A DNA stretch of 64,000 nt from JBAZOO01 sp041648735. Lineage in GTDB: Bacteria > Verrucomicrobiota > Lentisphaeria > Oligosphaerales > CAITYL01. Below, in pieces: positions 63,876 through 64,000 of this stretch. The translations under genes were made by a program, and so were the position numbers. The notes under the pieces are model-generated. The model ran no database searches and was not told the DNA's origin. It saw only the letters and a list, made by a program, of their open reading frames with translations. The stretch spans positions 1 to 64,000 of the forward strand of contig JBAZOO010000007.1 in assembly GCA_041648735.1 (NCBI GenBank), read 5' to 3'. Within the stretch, counting starts at the first letter, position 1. The number at the start of each line of letters is the position of its first letter.

Positions 63876-64000
63876 TCATTCGCTCTCGGCGGGCTCCAGG
63901 CAGCGGATGTGCAGTTCGTCGAGCTGCGCCGGGCTGACCTCGCTCGGGGAGTCGGTCATCAGGCAGCTTGCCTTGGCGGTTTTCGGGAAGGCGATCACCT
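63876..64000 (-). CDS. aspS: Aspartyl-tRNA synthetase, C-terminal end (cut by window edge)
   Basis: The visible 40 residues read VIAFPKTAKASCLMTDSPSE then VSPAQLDELHIRCLEPAES E-stop. This matches the class II synthetase ending FPKTxxAxxLM...P...QLxELHIR typical of AspRS. The rest of the gene lies beyond 64000. Confidence 0.85.
   Translation of the reverse strand, partial: VIAFPKTAKASCLMTDSPSEVSPAQLDELHIRCLEPAESE

Overview
The window joins two different kinds of DNA. Bases 1 to about 16.2 kb are an accessory, moderate-GC defence island. From the tmRNA gene (16.25-16.60 kb) to the end lies very GC-rich housekeeping chromosome. The chromosomal part suggests a Gram-negative-type bacterium of the PVC superphylum, possibly a Lentisphaerota relative. 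The hints are class II alpha-mannosidases beside uroporphyrinogen-decarboxylase-like proteins, a DUF1015 protein, a protein of LA_2272-type surface repeats, RodZ-like and DUF4175-like envelope proteins, and families of short palindromic intergenic repeats. This placement is an inference and only moderately safe.

Island (1-16.2 kb): almost everything is on the minus strand and reads as one tightly coupled operon from about 14.7 kb down to 0.8 kb. The order is type III methyltransferase (mod), DUF1016 PD-(D/E)XK nuclease, type III restriction helicase-nuclease (res), a possible 61-residue ORF, C5 cytosine methyltransferase, a large protein with two GHKL ATPase modules, a receiver-domain protein with an unknown C-terminal part, Vsr endonuclease, a frameshifted unknown gene and a Fic AMPylase-type protein. 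Most junctions overlap by 1-4 bases. Upstream lie a perfect palindrome and a dead IS3-family element. A relic of a recombinase-associated HTH protein sits next to the tmRNA 3' end, so the island probably entered at ssrA. The cytosine methylase, double-ATPase, receiver protein and Vsr module is the best candidate for an under-described system.

Chromosome: 16.9-19.8 kb holds an ERCC4-type nuclease, leuC (convergent and overlapping it) and a RodZ-like protein. At 20-24.6 kb are a VWA-domain membrane protein and the nrnA-truB-ribF run. At 24.7-29.9 kb are small secreted proteins and lipoproteins, a DUF1015 protein and a phosphoesterase operon. At 29.9-33.0 kb is a large GH38 mannosidase, followed by tRNA-Leu and a GT39-like membrane glycosyltransferase. 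At 35.5-37.2 kb EF-P lies beside EpmA, its beta-lysylation enzyme. At 37.4-44.3 kb is a regulated sugar-related cluster (two UroD-like proteins, an AraC regulator, an AraR-type GntR/LacI hybrid, a second GH38); here a 96-bp tail of the mannosidase gene is duplicated around the second UroD-like gene. At 44.4-53.8 kb are a DUF4175-like protein, an LA_2272-repeat protein, a ParC/GyrA-type topoisomerase subunit and a sigma/anti-sigma/coiled-coil operon. At 53.9-64 kb are FmdB, a repeat-filled gap with a MITE-like element, an L,D-transpeptidase, accA, a GNAT/argB pair, hisI, a SWIM-SNF2 helicase, tRNA-Ala, ilvN/H and the end of aspS.

Several stand-alone chromosomal genes (tmRNA, both tRNAs, hisI, the LA_2272 protein, the GT39 gene and others) are preceded by the same promoter shape, TTGC-like -35, 16-17 bp, TATAGT-like -10. 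This helps define transcription units. Long ORFs antisense to these GC-rich genes were treated as shadows.
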